A stretch of DNA of 64,000 nucleotides from Eopsaltria australis (taxonomy: Eukaryota > Chordata > Aves > Passeriformes > Petroicidae). Shown one piece after another: positions 1 to 12,131 of this stretch. Below the pieces are notes generated by a model. That model saw only the letters and a list, made by a program, of their open reading frames with translations, was not told where the DNA came from and did not search any database. How positions within the stretch are numbered: position 1 is the stretch's first letter; every line of letters begins with the position of its first letter. A program made the translations under genes and the position numbers. The stretch lies in contig JAVTVJ010000033.1 in the NCBI GenBank assembly GCA_034509425.1, positions 7,313,001 to 7,377,000 of the forward strand. Reading direction: 5' to 3'.

Positions 1-3000
1 TGAGAATAAAAGTTGGGGAGGAAGGACCATTGCTTACAGAGCTTTCCTATTTTTTGTCAGATCAAAACGCAGAGGATCTACAAAGTGACTCTTCAGTCAC
101 ACCTACAGCTATTTCTCAGTCAGATAGTATTTGTTAGGCAGTGTGAAAATCTTCCTTTCCCTACCTTAATCCATCTGTTGTTCAAGTGCCTGCAATTTCT
201 TGAGCAGATAACATCATTCAGTTATATGTACACCAATTATATCATTCCCTGACCTACCTTTATGCTTCTCTAATGTTGGTGATGATATTAACTATGAATT
301 TCTAATACAGTTGAAAAAGCACTGGTAGAAGGCGTGTATCTTGCCTTTACAACTCCTAATGTGGATGAATATGGGGATAAACCAATAAGAAATTCAGACT
401 ATTGGAGCCAAAAGATGTCACTGGCCAGGAAAGTCAAATATTTACTAAGAGATACCTCAAAACATAACTGTGCTTTAATATCTTATAAATGTTATTGAAA
501 CTATGAATGACATAGAGGTCTGTAGATGTTTACCCATTATGGAATGTCCATTGTGGCCTTTTAATTTTTACAGCTGAGATTTTTCCCACAGATTTTATGA
601 AAACAGTAGCATTACAACTTTACTGTGAGGATTGTGAAAAGTTAAATTTAACAAACAAACAAAAAAAAAAACTGGTAAGAGTAAATCTATTTTCTTAATC
701 CTAAGAGAGAACAAATTTTTAGAAGTACATTTTTTTAGTATATACAAATTGAGAATTTGTGGATTATTTTAAAAGAAAGGGAATGCTTCAAATAAATATT
801 GCATTGAGAGTGCCACCCTTAGAAATTTGTCAGTGTAACTGAAATAAAGGAGCTATTCTAGTACTTTCAAAACAGGGCATTCCTAAGAAAAGGTCTCTAT
901 TTAAAATTTAGTGATGTCCAGCAGAACCTTTTGAGCATCCCTGCTGAGTTAGCAATCTCACACTTTCACAGCTTAGCAAAAGGTTATCAAATGATCCAGT
1001 TACACTGGGAGTTCCACAGCTAAAACCCAACACTGACCTGTAGATTTAGCTTCTGCAACAAACATACTAAAAAATTAATGCACATGGCTTCCACTGAATG
1101 TCCATTCAGAAAAGAGCATGAATAAATATCCAGTAGAGGCCAGGCACATCAATTTTTTTGTTGTGTGTGTTTCAGAAGAAAGATATCTGTTTCTTTCCAG
1201 GGCAGATAATATTTTCCTCGCCAAGCAAGTGCAACAACATAAACAGCAGTATTTGTCAAAAAACCCAGTTGAAAACTATTCCTGAGCATATCTGACAAGC
1301 TAAGGGATGATTTACCCTAAAGAAAAACATAATTTCTATGCAAAAAAAAAAAAATTCCTTTTTATAAAAGACAATTGGTAATATTTCTCTAACACTCCTG
1401 AATTGTCCATAAATTCCAATCTACCTTTAATACTAATTTTAGTATTTTGGTTTTATCTAATCAGGCTTTGTTAAAGTGTAACAGACCATACAGTTTTCAT
1501 TGAGAACATTTCTAGAGAAATCGTTCATTCCACACAAATTTCAAGTTGGGTTTTTTTCAAAATTTTAATTCCAAGACTGTTCGAAATGAAAGGTGGTGTA
1601 TACCAGGGGAACAATTAAACAATTTGTCTGTCTGGGTCCTTCAAAAGTGTACAAACTGAGATTTTTACTAACTCATCATGATGATCTCACATAAAAAGAC
1701 TATTATGAAAGAAACTATCTCTTCTTATTCAACCTTGTCTGGCATTTGGCCAAAAAAATGTGTGGTATCTTTTTATCTTCAGTCATTCTTATCAGTGGTT
1801 CTTAATTGAGATTAAATCATAAAAGACAGTAGAGTCCATTTTGGTTTGGGAGACATGTATTAAAACCTGCTTCTGGCTTCTCTTCTATTTTGACAGGTTT
1901 CACTCACTCAATTTTCTTAATTTTTAGCTCAACAGTTCAGTATGAAACTCTACCACTGAAAATACTGTCTGAAGTTCACTAAATAAATTTGCTATATTAT
2001 TAAGCTGTCATCAACTTTGAAAACGTCACATTTTAGTCAAGAATGTAGAAGAGGTTAGGGCAGTATTCAGTGTAAAAAACTACTATGCGTTTAAAAATAA
2101 AGCATTGTTAGCTAACAGAAATTGGAAACTTTAATGTCTAGATACTAAAGAAAATGAAAGTGAATATTTTTTAATACCAAAACAACACTTCCACTCACCA
2201 TGAGGCAAATATATCATACTTTACTTTCCTCCATGTTTTCACATAGCTCAAGATATATTATGCATAAAAATTATCGCACTCTTACGGCAAAGTATCCCAA
2301 AGGTGTCAGTAGTTTTTATAAATGAAGCCTAAGAGACATCAAATTTAACTTCCACTTTATGTACATTTTTATTGCTTCCTACCACAAGTGCAAACACAGA
2401 TTCTAGTAAATCATCTAAAGAAATGTCTTTCACATGAATATTTCCTAGATTCAGATTGTGACTGTAACAAAACCGAAAGCATTCTTGCTCAATAAATATA
2501 ATTTGATATCAGGAGAAAAGTGAAAAAAACAAATGGAATCTCAAAAATTAGGACATTTTAAGAAATAATTTAAATGTTAGTGTTTTGGCATTGTGTATAC
2601 AGACTATTTTTCATAACAATGGGTAGCATTCTGAAATTAAACACAGAATATATGTGGTTTATAAATTTTTTGGTGGATTTTCTAAGAATCTAGACAATTG
2701 GATAATTGGCTATTTTATCTGTTTTTAAAATGGTTCAGCACAATTAAATTTTTAAGAAATACTTACAAGACAGTATATTACTGAAGCTGAAACAATCATT
2801 GGACTCTGTTTTATTCATCTTCATCTGTTTTATTGAACTACCTGCAGGGAGCTTTATGGGCATACGATCATGTCAAGGTCACAGGATTAAGTGAGTAGTG
2901 ATGACAGTAAACAAGCCTGTTCTGTATATTTTAAAGGGTCTTAGTGAGTTACTTAAAATGCCATAAACATAAATAGTCTATCTCTACAACACATCCATGA

Positions 3001-3545
3001 CAGATAACTTCAAAATATAACACTCCTGAGCAATGGAGCTTTACAACCTAACCAACAGTCCATATTATTGACAGCAAACACCAATATACCGGGGAGCCCA
3101 AATACTGGGAGAAGCTTGCAATCTGTCATCTTCAGATACATTACGTCTGTAAGTGTACAAGAAATGGACCTACAATATACATCAAAACTCTGTGTGAACA
3201 GATATTAGTGTTGAAAAACCCCAGAGCCTTTGGGTTATGTCAAAATACAGTCATAAAGAAAAAGTAAATGCTATAATAACAAATATACCAAATCTACATA
3301 AGCTATGTAAAACCAGATCATAAAATCAAGCCCACACAGTAGTTGCAATACCAACTTGAATGATGCAATTAGTCTTTAGAATTATACTGTGCATTACCAT
3401 ATCTATTTTATCAACAAGGAACGACGTATAATCAAGTACGGAAATCTCCTTCCAGTCATGTAATAACTATGACACACATCACATTTTTGAATCAAAGTAA
3501 ATCTGTGTAAACTTATTTTTTCACTGTTTTAAAAAGTTAAAATTA

Positions 3546-3612
3546 ATCAACAAAAAAACCCCAAAAAACAAGCAAACTGACCAAACAACCAACCAAAAAA
3601 ACCCAACCAAAA
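3546..3612. repeat. A/C-rich low-complexity tract
   Basis: The plus strand is nearly only A and C, with runs such as AAAAAAACCCCAAAAAACAAG and CCAACCAAAAAAACCC. On the NBEA sense strand it reads as T/G-rich. It belongs to the same class as the tracts at 30.45 and 37.21 kb. Confidence 0.8.
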
Positions 3613-5654
3613 GTAATCAGTTGAAAGAGAGACATATGCTGGGAATATTATTCAGAAATCAGAAATGTGAGTTATCTAAGGATGACCTTCATAGTTTAGT
3701 ACCTGTGAATATACAGACTGTGCTAACAAAATGCATACAGAAACACCAAACCCAAGGAAACCTCCTTCAAAGCTATATAAAGATAAGAGGGAAGGGACAT
3801 GACTCTGGTTCTGGCCTCTGTGTCCAAGTAACCATGCTCCTCCTGTACACCTGAAGACAGGACTTCCTTATTAAGTGGCACGTGGGAGCAGCAGTTCCAC
3901 ACGCACTTGCCTATCACTCCCCTGTAGCAATACTGCGAGATAGGGCTCCAAGCATTGGCTTAGGAAAGTTCTAAAATATTTTGAATGAGGAAGGTGTTGT
4001 ACTAGAGAGAAGTAAAAATGGGGGGAAAAAAAACCATCATGATGATTGTTTTTTTCCCCACCGTGGAAAAAGAGGAGAAAAATAAACCGAACAACAGAGC
4101 AGACAAGGAAAACAGATCAATCTATTACTTATATTAGCTGATTACACACTGCCATGAGGAAAAAGGAACTAAGAAGTCAAGAGCTAGGTTTAAAACGATG
4201 TATAATTAATCTAATTTTTATCAAAGAAAATGATCTAATATGCACATGCAAATTCAACTGTAAATCTCTCAAAGACATGGAACAGGTTTTCTGAGGTGTT
4301 TGTGGAATTCCACTTCGTATCTCACAAAGAAAGGGGGACGCAAAGGATGTGATTGGGATGTACCACACTACACCTTCCTCAGTGCCTGAAGATGATTTAA
4401 TCCTCAGTTCCTTTCCAAACTTTCTTCTCGATTTCTGAAATTATTTAACAATAGAATTGTTGGACATAAACACCTTTCAAATAAAAAAGTACAAGACATT
4501 AAGCTTTTGAGATGGAGAATCCAAATTGTTCCACTGGGTTTTCATTTCTGGTTAAACTTTGCATTTCTGATGTCTACCACAAGAAGTGTCTGAGAAGTCT
4601 ACAAAAACACTATAGATTTTTCTCTTAGGAAAAAAAAGTATCTACAGCTTGGCATTCATCTTCTGTAATGTATTTGAAGCATCACATAGGAAAGAACCCT
4701 GGATTGTAATGGTACTTAGAAAAAGATTTAAAAATAGGGTTTTTCTCACCCATTTTATATTAGAAAATAAAGAATGCGTCAAAGAATTTTCCTTTCTTAG
4801 AAAATACAGTCTTCTGAGAAGCATAAAACTTTCTTATTCAGAATCTTTAGATCTATGGTTTTTGTTCCTTTTTTACTCTTTGCTTTCTAGTATTTTATGT
4901 GAGGAAGATAGGAAATCCACTGCTATATTGCACAGGTATTACTAGGTAGAGGTGAGGAAAAGTGAGCAAAGTGGTAATTAGCAATGAGAAATTCTTCTCT
5001 CATGGTTTCTAATGAGTTTCTACTTCTTTCTAAATTGGAGGCAGGAAAAGAACAGGTGCTAGGAACATTGTCTAATATCAGCAACTGTTAGTCCAGTCTG
5101 CTGATAACCACTGCAGAGTTTGTTTCTACTGCAGGAATTAGGAGGAAAACACGAAGGCAAAAGATACTTTGAAGCCCTACCGAGATATGGAAAATTCAAA
5201 ATCAAGACTGACTGAATTTGAGATTCCTCAGGAAATCCTGAGTTGAAAATTCAAGGAGTCCCAGTGAGTATTAGATGGATCAATCATGTCTACGTGTCCT
5301 TTCTTTTTCTTAATCATTCAGTTACAGTTGAAGGTTATAGGGCTGGATGGACCACAGGTCTGAATCTTAATGGCTGTTCTTGCAACCGGTGCCCTGGAAT
5401 TTGAGTGGCTGCATATGCAGGCACATGCTAAATCCATGGCCAGACTTCAGGAGGAGCAGAATTCCCCCTCAGTTTGCTAAGGGTGGCCTTCCTCCTGATG
5501 TATGTATAGTCCTACAATAAATATAGATACAGCAAATTGACTATATGAGATTTGGATTTGTATTCTGATTACTGTTCTGGTTAAAGAAACTATTGCCATC
5601 TAAAGATCTGTTGTCCCAAAGTCTTAAATAAAAACTAAATCCACAAAACTTTCC

Positions 5655-5675
5655 TTTTTTTTTTTTTTTTTTTTT
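5655..5675. repeat. Homopolymer T run (21)
   Basis: An uninterrupted run of 21 T on the plus strand. On the NBEA sense strand it is poly-A. It could be a leftover of a retrocopy tail on the minus strand, but no retrocopied gene is recognised beside it. Confidence 0.9.
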
Positions 5676-8477
5676 ACCCAGGGAAACCCAAATTTTAGCA
5701 GAAAAAAGCAGAAAGAAAAACAGAGGAAAGAAGAAAAAAATCCTCTTAATGCAGAAGTTGTAACATGAAAGTGCAGAAGACTTCTTTCTTTATAATGAAA
5801 TTAAATGTACTGTACTTCCTAGAGAAAAACAAGTCTCTCCGTAGAGTTGAAAAAGTCTTTCTCAAGTATAACTTGTTTCCCAACACTTGAAAACACTACC
5901 TCTTTCCAAAAAAAATATTTTCTTATGTGGTTTCTTTCAGCTGTGGGAAAAAATCCATAGAACAGTGCTACCATTCAAAACAACTGAGCAACCTTGCACA
6001 AATACAGATCTGAATAAATCCCATGTAAGTAAGTTCTGCAGTTGCTTGTACAGCCCATCTCTGGTTATACAATACTCCTTTCTTGGCAGGTATCTCTGTG
6101 CTGTAAATACCACCCTACACCTATTATTAGAAAAGCATACAGAATTCTTCCATCCCCCTTTTTCCCTCATGCTTGTCAAAATTCTGAGCTCCATTAGCAA
6201 GAGCTCCTTCAAAGACTCTCTGCCTTCCACCACAGTGGTAAGCAGTCAGGGAGGGAGGAAGAAAGAGGATGGAACAGCCACACAGTTAAAAGCATGGTAA
6301 GAAAGTTAGAAAGTGGATTGGAATGTAAAATACTACAATAGAGTGATCAGATTAACAAAATAATCTCAGTCATGTTTAAATCCTTCTATAAATGGATAAC
6401 TAATACTGGACTAAAAATATGTTGCTGACACATGTGCTGATCTCAAGGTCTCTCAAGTACTGCAGTAAAGTAAAAACAAGAGAAGACAGAAAAGCATTTT
6501 CTTAATGTTTTGTTGTGATGAAATAATCTTTGAATGAAATACTTGTAACAGGATAGCTAATGAACAAGCTATAAAGTGTGCAGTTCCACCAGACCAATTT
6601 TGAAGAATATATTCTGCCAAAAACAAATTTCCACCAATGCCAAAACCAGAAAATTCATAGTTCTTACCGAGCATGTGGAAAAATGCGGAACTTTAAGATG
6701 CCTTTTAAGAAAGGGCATGTCAAACACGCTTCTGGATCCAGTAGACAGGATCTGGTCCTACTTCTTTTCCACTGTTCTAAAGCTCCCTTTGTGATTTATG
6801 CCTAGCAGTTAAAATGAGCCAGAAATGAATGAATAGCTAAACTAGATTAAGCTGATTTGCAGTGGGGGTTAGAATAGGTTCTGTGCCTCTCTGAATTTCC
6901 TAAGACAGCAGCTAGGATAGAGATGGAGTCAGGGAATGCCAAAGGATGGCCGTAAGGGAAACAACTCAGTAAATTCCTGTGATCCGGTCTCCCTTGCTGT
7001 AAACTGGAAACATTTGGTTTAGAAACAGCATTTTTCCAGAATCAACTTATTCAACTGCCAACCCCGATAGGCTTGGGAAAGGGAGTTCTCTTTCCGTTCT
7101 CATCCCTCTGGCCCCCAGCAGAACCCAATCTCTTCAGAAGCACACACTGCAGAGAGAGACAAAACTAGCTGTCTGGCAAGAAACTTTTTATTTCCAGCCT
7201 GTCTCCCCAGACGAATTTGGTCTTCACCACAGAATGAGTTTGACAGCTCTGCCCTCCACCATGAATGATTAATTTGTTATGGGTGTCTAGTTTAACCAAA
7301 GATGGATTTGAACAGAAAAAGCCCTTGTATACTTGCTATTTGGTACAGCTGCTTTAATGTAGGTGGAACCTCCTTCATTAAATCACAGAAAGCAAGAGAA
7401 CCAAGTCTCATTTTTAAATGTCATTTTTCTCATTATAATAGTCCTCCTGTGAATATCAAAACTGATCATGTGAAAATAACTATGACAAGTATTTCATATT
7501 TAGAGTTTGAATGTTAATTGGAACTCTGAACTCTTTTTATTGCCCTAAATTGCTTTAAACCTATACAAACTGTAAGGTATATATATATATTCAGTATCCT
7601 TGAATAAAAGGTTTTGAAAAGTTGAGGTATCTGATAAAACCAAGAAGCTGAAGTAAGACAGTAATAGCTTATGGGCCAAAACACAAGCATGCATATGGTT
7701 GATAAGGAATTTAAACTGTGTGTACAGACAAGTTTTACAGAACTTTTTTTGTTTTTTTAAAAGAAGGATATGTATGGAGAGAGATGCAGATGGGGAAGAA
7801 GAGAAGCACCATATGAAGCTGACAGAGAAGGCAGAAGGAAGCATATGTTGTGACATGAAAACTATAACCCCGAAAAAAGCTGAGGGTAAGTGCTGGCTTA
7901 AAGAAGCTTGGAATGCTAAGCTATGAAACACCCTGTTTGATTCTTCCTGATTTTGCATATTCCCTCTGAACAAGTGACAATGCATCAAGGAAACAACCAG
8001 CTCATCAATTTCTCATCTGAATGGGAAAAGCCTGCAGAATTTTAATTTTGGTATAATGCTAAATTTAAAAAACGGAGAAAAGTATGTTTAGGGTAAGCTA
8101 GTACAAAGATACCTAAAAGTATCAAATTGCCCAAATGCAGGAAACAATAAGTTTTGTTTAAGGGCACAAACAAGATTTATAACAAACTAATGGGATTTAT
8201 TTTGAAATCTATTATGCTTTATCTGAGATATATAGATGAAAATAAAGAAATTCAGTAAATTTATGTTTGTTATAGAGGATTTAATTCTCATACTTGGAAG
8301 AAACTGAGAAAAAAACTTTGGGTTTCACTTTAAGATATAAAGGGAAAACATTTGTGAAAGAGGAAAGAAGCTAACACTGGAAAACAATAAAAATGAAAGT
8401 TTTTTCACAAAACTGTTATTTATAATTTTTAGTCAGAAGGAGATGAAAGAGTAAAGAGATTTTCAGACCGCTCAAAC

Positions 8478-8650
8478 TATGATTTATGATTGATTAACAC
8501 ACAGACACGAATCTGTTTTACAGTGTTACTGTGTTTGAAGGCATTTATTCCAATTGTGGAGTACCAGCCTATAATTAATTTCACCTTCATAAATTAATAG
8601 CTAATTAGGAAGCTAATTGAAAGGCAAGTCACCCATTATTGATGATATTT
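8478..8650. promoter_or_regulatory. Candidate intronic regulatory block
   Basis: It contains TGATTGATTAACAC, CCTATAATTAATTTCACC and a double AGCTAATTAGGAAGCTAATTG motif within about 170 bp, without simple-repeat structure. Homeodomain or LIM-type binding is a guess from motif shape alone. Confidence 0.27.
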
Positions 8651-9138
8651 TTAGTTAAGCTATCTATATAACTATAATCTAACTTAGAATTCAGTGTCTC
8701 ATATGATATTTTGTTGGCTCATACCATTCAACTTCATTCTTGTTTCTTCAGACATTTTGGGAAGATTTTATGATAATACATTTAAAATTAACAATTTACA
8801 AATACTATATCAAAATATCAGACCTTTTTTTTTTCCTCTCAGTACTAACCTTCTGTGCTTCTTAATAGTCTCTTTGTTTCTTAATGAACAAAGAGTAAGC
8901 TTAGTGGCACCTACAGATTAAATAGTACATGCTGGTTGCTGCTTTCTGCAAAGAAAATACTCAAAGACACAAAAGCTGGGGAGGCTTAGAAGCTCATTGT
9001 TTTGAACTGCAAACACAAGGGAAAACTTTCTCTACAGTTCAGTCATCTTTGACAAAATGAAACCATAATATTTGGTAACACAAGCATCTATGTTAAAGAA
9101 CTTGAGAATTGTTTGTCTTGAGAAGAGATAAACAAAAA

Positions 9139-9421
9139 CACGTAGGACAAGACAGGACAAAAGGACATGGCCTCAAATTAGACCTGAACAGGTTTAGACT
9201 GGATATTGGGAAAAATTTAATCACCAAAAGGGTTGTGAAACATTGGAACAAATTGCTCAGAGAGTTGGTTGAGTCACCATCTCTGGTGGTGTATAAAAGA
9301 CATGTGGATGTGGCAGCTAGGGACATCATTTATTGGTGGATTTGGCAGCATTGTGTTAATGGCTGGATTCAATGATGTTAGAGGTCCTTTTCAATCTAAA
9401 TGATTCTATAGTTCTCTATAT
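9139..9421 (+). mobile_element. CR1 LINE 3' end (truncated)
   Basis: The sequence follows the well-known avian CR1 3' untranslated region: GACAGGACAAAAGGACATGG, a TTAGACTGGATATTGGGAAA segment, AGGGTTGTGAAACATTGGAA, a stretch about a CACCATCTCTGGTGGTG motif, then GATGTTAGAGGTCCTTTTCA. It ends in ATGATTCTATAG with a second degenerate octamer, the typical CR1 terminal repeat, which replaces a poly-A tail. It is a dead 5'-truncated copy with many substitutions, inserted opposite to NBEA transcription. The ORF across it (9109-9375) is not a real gene. Confidence 0.88.
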
Positions 9422-10009
9422 ATTGGTACTACATACTGCAACTAACAGTAAATTGGTAGCTGCCACTGTGCAGATAGAGAACTGAAGCTTTGAAGAATCA
9501 CACTCATGTCTGCCCAAATATTTTCCTATCTATCTTATCCACTTTGGATGTCAAAAGGCATTGCTATTACCCAAGTATGTGCTGTGCAGATGTGATGGCC
9601 TGTTTCTTACCCTGCCCCATCTGGGCCAGAGAAGGATCTCCCCCAAACTCATCATTTCAATGAAGGGTCTTCAGTTCTTCAAACTGGGAATACTTTTCAT
9701 GATGGAAATTATAGAATCAAAACAGAGGTGTAGATGTCTAGAGAGACAACGTGGTTTTTGTGTGTTTTTAAAGTAACTCTGTATTGCAGTCAGGCTGTGT
9801 CTCTCATTGCACAGAGAAGCATGAGTTTATAAAGAGAATGCTAACGCTGAAACTCTTTGTCAGGAACTAAAGACAGTCCTCTTTTGTTTTGTGCCAGCCA
9901 AGACCAGAGGTGTCTATGGTTTTGGAAGCCATCTCGATTTCCATTATAGAAAAAATATTGGAGCATCTAATTAACAATGGTTTTGGCATTCTGTGGCTGA
10001 GGAGCTTAA

Positions 10010-10400
10010 TGAGACCCCTCTCCGTTTTCTGCCCTTAAAGCCTTTCAGATCTGCTCACTGAGTGACATTGGTCCCTAACAAGGCTCAGAGGCTCTTCCAC
10101 TGGCATCTCCTCCCTGCTGTCAACCCAGTGCTTCCCATTCACAGCCCACTAGTCCCGGGACAGAAGGTACACTTTTGTGCTGGATCACAAAGCTACCACA
10201 GCACACATGGCCAAACATGCAGTGCAAGGCCATTTCCCAACTGGCTCCTGCACACGGGAAACCCCACTTGCAGACCTTGTACTGTCGCCATGTCCCCCTT
10301 CTGCAGGTTAAGCTGCTGCCTGCAGCTAAAACACAACCAAGCCAACTGCTGCATCTAGCACTGCAAGCACCAAAATGGATGGGAAAGCAGCCCTAGAAGT
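10010..10400. other. GC-richer patch of unknown origin
   Basis: Around 390 bp with clearly higher GC and few long A/T runs compared with the flanking intron. ORFs of 98 (10062-10358) and 73 codons (10175-10396) overlap in different plus frames, neither with a recognised domain. It has no splice-flanked exon structure that I can support. It may be a worn transposon piece or an unrelated unique insertion. Confidence 0.4.
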
Positions 10401-11484
10401 AACTCAGAAGCAGACAACACTGGGCCAGAGACAAAATACAAATTTCTTTTGTTCAGTGTAAGAAATTTCACAGGTTTGTCACAGGTGTCAAGCTACTTTA
10501 TGAACCATCAGAAACTAACATGGACTCAAGAGAAAAAATGCTGCAACAATGGACTGTTGCCATTTAGGATGCCATCAACAGTCCAGGAGATAAAGTTTCC
10601 TGGCCCTAAGCAGACATAGTCTCCTGGAAAAGGTAGTCACCAGGAACTGATTTAACCAGGAACCATGAAGTGTCTGCAGCCACTTGCAAAGTTGAGCAAC
10701 AACATTAATGAAAATTGTTATTCATTATTCAAAGACATTAAAAGGAGTGAAAATTGCACTTTTTTCAGCATGCTCAAGTCTCCAGACACACAGCTTTAAG
10801 CCTCAACTATAGATAAGAGGAGCATCCCTTATGGACTAAGATTATTGTGAATTAACCATATCAAAATTTTCTACTTGTCATTTTTGTAATTTCCACCAGA
10901 ACGTCTCTGGTGTTAGACAAAAGAGTTTCTGTAAGACTGAATTTCCACAATTTCTACCAATTAAAAAAATAAATACATCTCCATCATCATCTAGGATAGA
11001 GTAATTTCTTTAGAAGAAATAGAGATAATGAATATGAAAATTTTCATTTTTGTTTTAAACGTGGTATAACTGCAAGAATCAACTAGATAGAATTACAAGA
11101 AGAATGAACAGTATATATAATACTTATTAAACCTTATTGCTGACATGTCAAATTTATTACTCGGCCACTTTTCTAACAGGTTTAAACCCTAACTATGTAG
11201 TCAACATAAATGCAAATATATTAAAAATCTAGAAATTGTATTATCCATCTCAAGTATGTTTTTACTGAAAAGGTTTATCAGAGCTAAATGGAACTTTCTG
11301 TTCTTCTCTGCTGATTCAGAGCAGACAAATAGGTATTTAAACAGAAAATCAAGCTGTAAAATGTTGGTTATCTGGAAGCAGGACTTCCTTGATTTCTTTT
11401 GTTTGAATTGTTTCAGTCTGAATAAATGATCAAGTATTTGTGGCTAGAATGCACAAACAAGAGAGAGACTTGGCAGACTCTGCT

Positions 11485-11603
11485 TTCACAGACAGGGCAC
11501 TCACATGACAGACCCAGGTTCAAGACCTTGCTCTGAATGAAGGAAAGGAGCAATTTCAGCTCAAGTCTTCCACATGAGGGTCAGCACCTTAGCCACTGGC
11601 TAT
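11485..11603. repeat. Possible ancient foldback SINE-like element with a tRNA-like B box
   Basis: The left half includes GGGCACTCACATGACAGACC followed by GGTTCAAGACC at 11517-11527, which fits the RNA polymerase III B-box consensus GGTTCRANNCC. The right half (CAAGTCTTCCACATGAGGGT then CAGCACCTTAGCCACTGGCT) is an imperfect reverse complement of the left half. That gives a head-to-head inverted layout with a roughly 25-40 bp centre. Similar TTAGGGCACTCACCTGGG / ACCCAGGTTCAAGTCC pairs occur in old amniote repeats as I recall them. The family name is uncertain, and a chance B box with weak inversion is the alternative. Confidence 0.45.
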
Positions 11604-11964
11604 TTTTGTGATTCAGAAGAGCAAGGCTCTTATTTTTGGCATGATGTATGAAAACATTTAATTTTACTCCTGTGTTGAATAGAATGAACTTTTAAAACCA
11701 GTACTCAATACAGCTCTGAATAAAACCTCAAATACTGTATCAGTAACGTACAGAAGAAATTACGTATTTTAGATTTTTTAAATTAATTTTTAACAGGAAT
11801 ACCTGCCTAATTGAGCTGCACTTTGGTATATTCATCTTTGCCCATGCTATATTTAAGTATATTCAAACGCCTAATAAAATCATATTTCAGTTATACAATG
11901 CCTGCTTCTCTCAAACTTGGAAAGTAACGTTTAAAGCTGCACACTTTCTACATTTGCAGCTTAC

Positions 11965-12131
11965 CTATGAGAAACAGCTCCCCAGGCACCATGTTTGTTC
12001 GTTAGTATGTTGAGTATCTTCTGCTTGAGCTGGTTGGCCGTGACATGATCCCGATGCTTAGCAGCACTGATGAGGTGGTCACACATCTTCTCCTCCTCTC
12101 TCCGGTCAGCAGCGTACTGAGCGCACTGCGA
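11965..12131 (-). CDS. NBEA: Neurobeachin internal exon F, 167 nt
   Basis: Last exon of the window in transcription order. The acceptor is TTTCATTGCCAG and the donor is CATAG plus GTAAGC. It starts in phase 0 and gives 55 codons: [20 protein letters not shown], then [20 protein letters not shown], then [15 protein letters not shown]. Two bases, AG, are left over for a Ser or Arg codon finished by the next exon, outside the window. The HGAWG motif sits shortly before the WRLDYWEDD-type sequence that leads into the PH domain in both NBEA and LRBA; AVSH after it favours NBEA. The exon is clearly GC-richer than the surrounding intron, which helped locate it. Confidence 0.95.

Larger units (their letters stand above)
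1..11964 (-). other. NBEA: Partial intron downstream of exon F
   Basis: This is about 12 kb of intron, and the next coding exon is not reached. I looked for the expected continuation (WRLDYWEDD-type peptide, then the PH domain) on the minus strand and did not see it. Contents: an A/C-rich tract near 3.55 kb, a 21-T run at 5655-5675, a possible regulatory block near 8.5 kb, a CR1 tail at 9.1-9.4 kb, a GC-richer patch at 10.0-10.4 kb, and the foldback element at 11.5 kb. The remainder is AT-rich unique-looking sequence in which I see no gene. Confidence 0.85.

Noticed and set aside
5887..6300. 137-codon plus-strand ORF with an overlapping minus ORF
   Set aside because: Both strands are open by chance over the same interval and neither translation resembles a known protein.
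7545..7988. 147-codon minus-strand ORF
   Set aside because: No recognised family, a low-complexity Ser/Phe/Leu composition and no supporting splice sites that fit the NBEA phases. Treated as a chance ORF.
11965..12131. Assignment of the gene to LRBA, the paralogue of neurobeachin
   Set aside because: The peptide around [15 protein letters not shown] and HGAWGAVSH fits my memory of NBEA better; LRBA differs at several of these positions. Not confirmed by search.
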